A stretch of DNA of 15,768 bases from MAG-120802 sp049430265 (GTDB taxonomy: Bacteria; Actinomycetota; Actinomycetes; Nanopelagicales; Nanopelagicaceae), in assembly GCA_049430265.1 (NCBI GenBank), contig JBMTBW010000019.1, positions 1 to 15,768 of the forward strand. Reading direction: 5' to 3'. Under the pieces are notes generated by a model. The model had not been told where the DNA came from. It did no database searches and saw only the letters and a list, made by a program, of their open reading frames with translations. Position numbers and translations under genes: made by a program. Positions 13,339 to 15,768 of the stretch are shown in pieces. How positions within the stretch are numbered: the first letter of the stretch is position 1; every line of letters starts with the position of its first letter.

Positions 13339-14291
13339 TACTTCGCCTGCTTAATTGCGCCAACGGCATAACTTTGCACCTGGCCGCCAAGGGCTGCTCT
13401 TATCTCACTTACTAATACTCTATTTATTGCGGCCTGACTTTCATGGGTAATACCAGCGATATGCGGAGCTAAAACAACGTTATCAAGATCTGTAAAGCGC
13501 TTATCCTTTGGTGGCTCTTGAGCTCTAACATCAAGGCCAGCTCCTGCAATTACGCCATCTCTAAGAGCTTGCTCTAGGTCAGCTTCGTTAATTACTTCAC
13601 CGCGCCCTACGCTAATTAGTAGAGCGCTCTTTTTCATGGCAGAGATCTTCTTACTATCAATAATCTCTTTAGTCTCACTAGTTGCTGGCAGATGGACAGA
13701 TATGAAGTCCGAGTTTGAAATCACATCATCAAGTGAACTCATCTGGCAATTTATAGAATCTAAATAACTCTGCTCTGGTTTTGCAAATGGATCATAGGCC
13801 AAGACTTTGACTTTAAAACCTCTTAAAAGTTCTGCAGTTGCTCTAGCAGTTGCTCCAAATCCTAGTAGCCCCCAGGTTTTGCCTGAGATCTCAACTCCTG
13901 CTTTTCTATTCCATTGCCCAGCTCTGGTGCTTGAATCTAATTCAATTAACTTCCTAGAAAGAGCAAGTGCCATAGCTAGCGTCTCTTCAGCAACAGCGGT
14001 GGCATTTATGCCAAGAGCAGCGCTCACCACCACGCCAAATTCATCGGCAGCTTTTACATCAATATTATCTAAACCGACTCCCGCCCTTGCAATAATTTTT
14101 AAATTCTTAGCAGATGCAATCAAATCTCTACTTACTTGAGTTCGATTTCTAACCACTAAAGCTGTTGCAGATTCAAGCTTTGCCTTTAACTCTTCAGCGT
14201 TGCTCCAAAGTTCTGGTTCGCGAATTAATGGAAAAGAGTTAGCCAGCGCTTCAAAGTCCGCGCTCCAAACGTCTTCACTAATTAATATCAC
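13338..14291 (-). CDS. slcC: SerA-like 2-hydroxyacid dehydrogenase, SlcC-like ((S)-sulfolactate dehydrogenase)
   Basis: D-isomer-specific 2-hydroxyacid dehydrogenase, 317 aa, without the ACT or intervening domain of long SerA proteins. The Rossmann motif is LLGFGATARATAELL (142-156), with the third glycine replaced by A149; D167 in YDPF suggests NAD preference. The catalytic triad is R230 (SVGRGE), E259 and H277 (LAPHIAG), and NATAVAEETLAMAL (96-109) is the typical dimer helix. SlcC, which oxidises (S)-sulfolactate to sulfopyruvate, belongs to this family, and with a ComC partner it would epimerise sulfolactate. Phosphoglycerate or hydroxypyruvate as substrate is the alternative, and the name rests mainly on context. 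The start is GTG at 14289-14291, with AGGA seven bases upstream; a 38-nt gap separates it from the large sulfo-lyase subunit gene. Confidence 0.78.
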   Translation of the reverse strand: MILISEDVWSADFEALANSFPLIREPELWSNAEELKAKLESATALVVRNRTQVSRDLIASAKNLKIIARAGVGLDNIDVKAADEFGVVVSAALGINATAVAEETLAMALALSRKLIELDSSTRAGQWNRKAGVEISGKTWGLLGFGATARATAELLRGFKVKVLAYDPFAKPEQSYLDSINCQMSSLDDVISNSDFISVHLPATSETKEIIDSKKISAMKKSALLISVGRGEVINEADLEQALRDGVIAGAGLDVRAQEPPKDKRFTDLDNVVLAPHIAGITHESQAAINRVLVSEIRAALGGQVQSYAVGAIKQAK

Positions 14292-14329
14292 GAACCAGTC
14301 CTTTTTCTTATGGTAATCGAGGGTTACTT

Positions 14330-15496
14330 CTAGGCGCTGATATAGAGCTTGGTGAAGGTGAATTCGCGATGTCCTAGAGCCTCTGCAGCGCAGAGTCTTC
14401 CATTAACAGTTCGCTCAATTACATCCATCATCATGTCGCCAGCTTTGGTCAAGTTATATTCCTGGCGCAATAGACCAGATACATCAAGATCAATGTGCTC
14501 TGGCATTGATGCAGCTGTCTTCTTGTTGGCAGTTAACTTCAAAACTGGCTCAATTGGATTACCAATCACATTTCCTTGTCCGGTTGGAAATAGGTGAATG
14601 ACAGCACCTGCTGCCGCCATGAGAGTTACACACTCTGCAGCAGCTGATGAAGTATCCATAAAATATAGCCCTGGTTTATTTCTTGGTGGCGCCTCAGCTG
14701 GTGCTAAAACTCCAACAACTGGAACAGATCCGGTCTTGGCAATATTTCCTAGAGCTTTTTCTTCGATAGTTGTTAGACCACCTGCAATATTTCCTTGCGT
14801 TGGTTGTGAACCAAGCAAGTTTGCACCGGTTGATTCAATTACTTTAATGTAGTTGTCATAGGTAGTTTGGAAGAGATTTCGGCAAGCATCATCTATGCAG
14901 CGATCTGCAATTAGATGTTCTCCGCCAGTTAGCTCTGAAGTTTCTCCAAAGAAAACTGTTCCTCCAGCTGCAACCCAACGATCTACTGCCTCTGATGTGG
15001 TTGGGCATGAACCAAGACCTGATGTGGTATCTGACTCTCCGCATTTAATTGAAAGGATTAAATCACCTTCACTTGCGCTCTCGCGGACAATCTCTGATGC
15101 ATCTTGCAAGAAGACTTGAGCAACTCTTGCTGCATCAGCAATTGTTTGAAGATCGCCTTTGCCTTCAATAGAAAATGAAGCAACCGGTTTTCCAGATTTA
15201 GCGATGCCATTGGCAACTCTCTGGGTCCAATTAGGTTCAATTCCAATAACTACTACCGCTGCGACATTGCCATTTAGGCCAGTGCCGATAAGTGTGCGGA
15301 AAGTAAGCTCAAGATCTTCACCAAATTGCAGGCGTCCATAGCTATGAGGCAAGGCAAGAGTGCCTGGCACTACTTTTGCTACCGCTTCTGCAGCAGCATT
15401 TGATAAGTCATCAACTGGCAAGATGATGACGTGATTACGAATACCCATCGACCCATCAGGGCGACGGTATCCAGTTAAGCGCGGCTTGCTTCCCAT
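14330..15496 (-). CDS. suyB: UxaA-family hydro-lyase large subunit, SuyB-like (sulfolactate sulfo-lyase)
   Basis: The protein is 388 aa, about 42 kDa, and corresponds to the C-terminal domain of altronate/galactarate dehydratases. Conserved blocks are GYRRPDGSMGIRNHV (9-23), KCGESDTTSG (151-160), GETSELTGGEHLI (184-196), GNIAGGLTTIEEKALGNI (235-252) and PTGQGNVIGNPIEPVLK (304-320). Cysteines at 152, 164, 200, 205, 289 and 369 include candidates for iron ligands. Sugar-acid enzymes of this family usually have the SAF domain fused; here it is a separate gene just upstream, as in SuyAB, which has small (about 8 kDa) and large (about 42 kDa) subunits and splits (R)-sulfolactate into pyruvate and sulfite. 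It starts 22 nt inside the small-subunit gene behind a strong GAGGAG, which favours equal synthesis of the two. Other UxaA-family activities remain possible. Confidence 0.82.
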   Translation of the reverse strand: MGSKPRLTGYRRPDGSMGIRNHVIILPVDDLSNAAAEAVAKVVPGTLALPHSYGRLQFGEDLELTFRTLIGTGLNGNVAAVVVIGIEPNWTQRVANGIAKSGKPVASFSIEGKGDLQTIADAARVAQVFLQDASEIVRESASEGDLILSIKCGESDTTSGLGSCPTTSEAVDRWVAAGGTVFFGETSELTGGEHLIADRCIDDACRNLFQTTYDNYIKVIESTGANLLGSQPTQGNIAGGLTTIEEKALGNIAKTGSVPVVGVLAPAEAPPRNKPGLYFMDTSSAAAECVTLMAAAGAVIHLFPTGQGNVIGNPIEPVLKLTANKKTAASMPEHIDLDVSGLLRQEYNLTKAGDMMMDVIERTVNGRLCAAEALGHREFTFTKLYISA

Positions 15497-15765
15497 CGAT
15501 AACTCCTCATGTTGTGTGTGTGAACGTAATCGCCTTTCTTGATTGCCTTAGATGCAATCCCTACTTTAATTCCATATTTAACTATCGCCTCGCCCTCTGC
15601 ATGATCGCGAAGTGCGAACTTATGCCCCAAGGGAATTGGCTCATTTAATACTGCAGTATGTGCAGTCTGCTCCTTCACTGATAGCCCTTGCAGTGTGCCA
15701 GGTTGCAAATCATCATTTGCAACAGCAACTGAATCGCCATCATGGTGGAGGAGAAAGTCAGGCAC
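15475..15765 (-). CDS. suyA: SAF-domain small subunit, SuyA-like (sulfolactate sulfo-lyase)
   Basis: SAF-domain protein of up to 96 aa that matches the N-terminal domain of UxaA/GarD enzymes. FLLHHDGDSVAVA opens the fold, followed by PLGHKFAL (45-52), KYGIKVGIA (63-71) and VHTHNM (81-86); these histidines and the HTHN loop are the usual metal- or substrate-site features. Encoded alone and followed by the large subunit, it corresponds to SuyA. The start is uncertain: GTG at 15763-15765 gives MPDFLLHHDGD, but the frame remains open to the window edge, so an upstream start just outside is possible. Its stop lies 22 nt inside the next gene. Any regulator, promoter or sulfonate uptake system would be to the right of this window. 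Confidence 0.8.
   Translation of the reverse strand: MPDFLLHHDGDSVAVANDDLQPGTLQGLSVKEQTAHTAVLNEPIPLGHKFALRDHAEGEAIVKYGIKVGIASKAIKKGDYVHTHNMRSYRWEASRA
15503..15508 (-). promoter_or_regulatory. Shine-Dalgarno of suyB inside suyA
   Basis: GAGGAG on the minus strand, six bases before the suyB ATG and within the last codons of suyA. It fixes the overlapping start and suggests efficient, coordinated synthesis of the two subunits. Confidence 0.8.
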
Positions 15766-15768
15766 TTT

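Noticed and set aside
11363..15765. Reading the cluster as a hexuronate or galactarate (UxaA/GarD) pathway
   Set aside because: No uronate isomerase, mannonate dehydratase, KDG kinase or aldolase is present, the SAF domain is a separate gene, and a sulfate-exporter family protein is included. It remains the main alternative for the large subunit.

Overview
The window comes from a low-GC, tightly packed actinobacterial chromosome, and every gene I can support lies on the minus strand. The order infA-rpmJ-rpsM-rpsK-rpsD-rpoA-rplQ-truA ... rplM-rpsI-glmM-glmS ... alr is the actinobacterial one. The AT-rich codon use, the overlapping stop/start codons and the short spacers suggest a streamlined freshwater lineage of the Nanopelagicales (acI) type. 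That placement is inference; no 16S gene is present.

Transcription runs from high to low coordinates. Positions 15768-11363 hold five closely packed genes: a small SAF-domain subunit and a large UxaA-family subunit (read as SuyA and SuyB, sulfolactate sulfo-lyase), a SerA-like 2-hydroxyacid dehydrogenase (SlcC-like), an LDH2/MDH2-family dehydrogenase (ComC-like) and a YeiH/COG2855 membrane exporter (SuyZ-like). Together they fit a complete 3-sulfolactate module. The two dehydrogenases would convert (S)- to (R)-sulfolactate through sulfopyruvate, SuyAB would split (R)-sulfolactate into pyruvate and sulfite, and the exporter would remove the sulfur oxyanion. This is the most interesting system in the window. 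It lies directly upstream of infA, where actinobacteria usually carry secY-adk-map.

Positions 11276-7751 hold infA (TTG start), rpmJ (37 aa), a 142-nt structured leader, then rpsM, rpsK, rpsD, rpoA and rplQ. The leader before rpsM has crossing complementary segments that could form a pseudoknot, in the place where E. coli has its S4-controlled alpha-operon leader. The rpsD-rpoA spacer contains two perfect or nearly perfect hairpins.

Positions 7721-5265 hold truA, with a perfect 12-bp hairpin inside its first codons, and an ABC-F ATPase joined stop-to-start. A clear sigma70-type promoter at 5224-5252 then begins rplM-rpsI-glmM-glmS-PAP2 phosphatase-alr, which links ribosomal protein genes to UDP-GlcNAc and cell-wall precursor synthesis. 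alr is cut by the left edge of the window.

No intergenic stretch exceeds about 145 bases. I saw no tRNA, rRNA, CRISPR array, insertion sequence or prophage gene.
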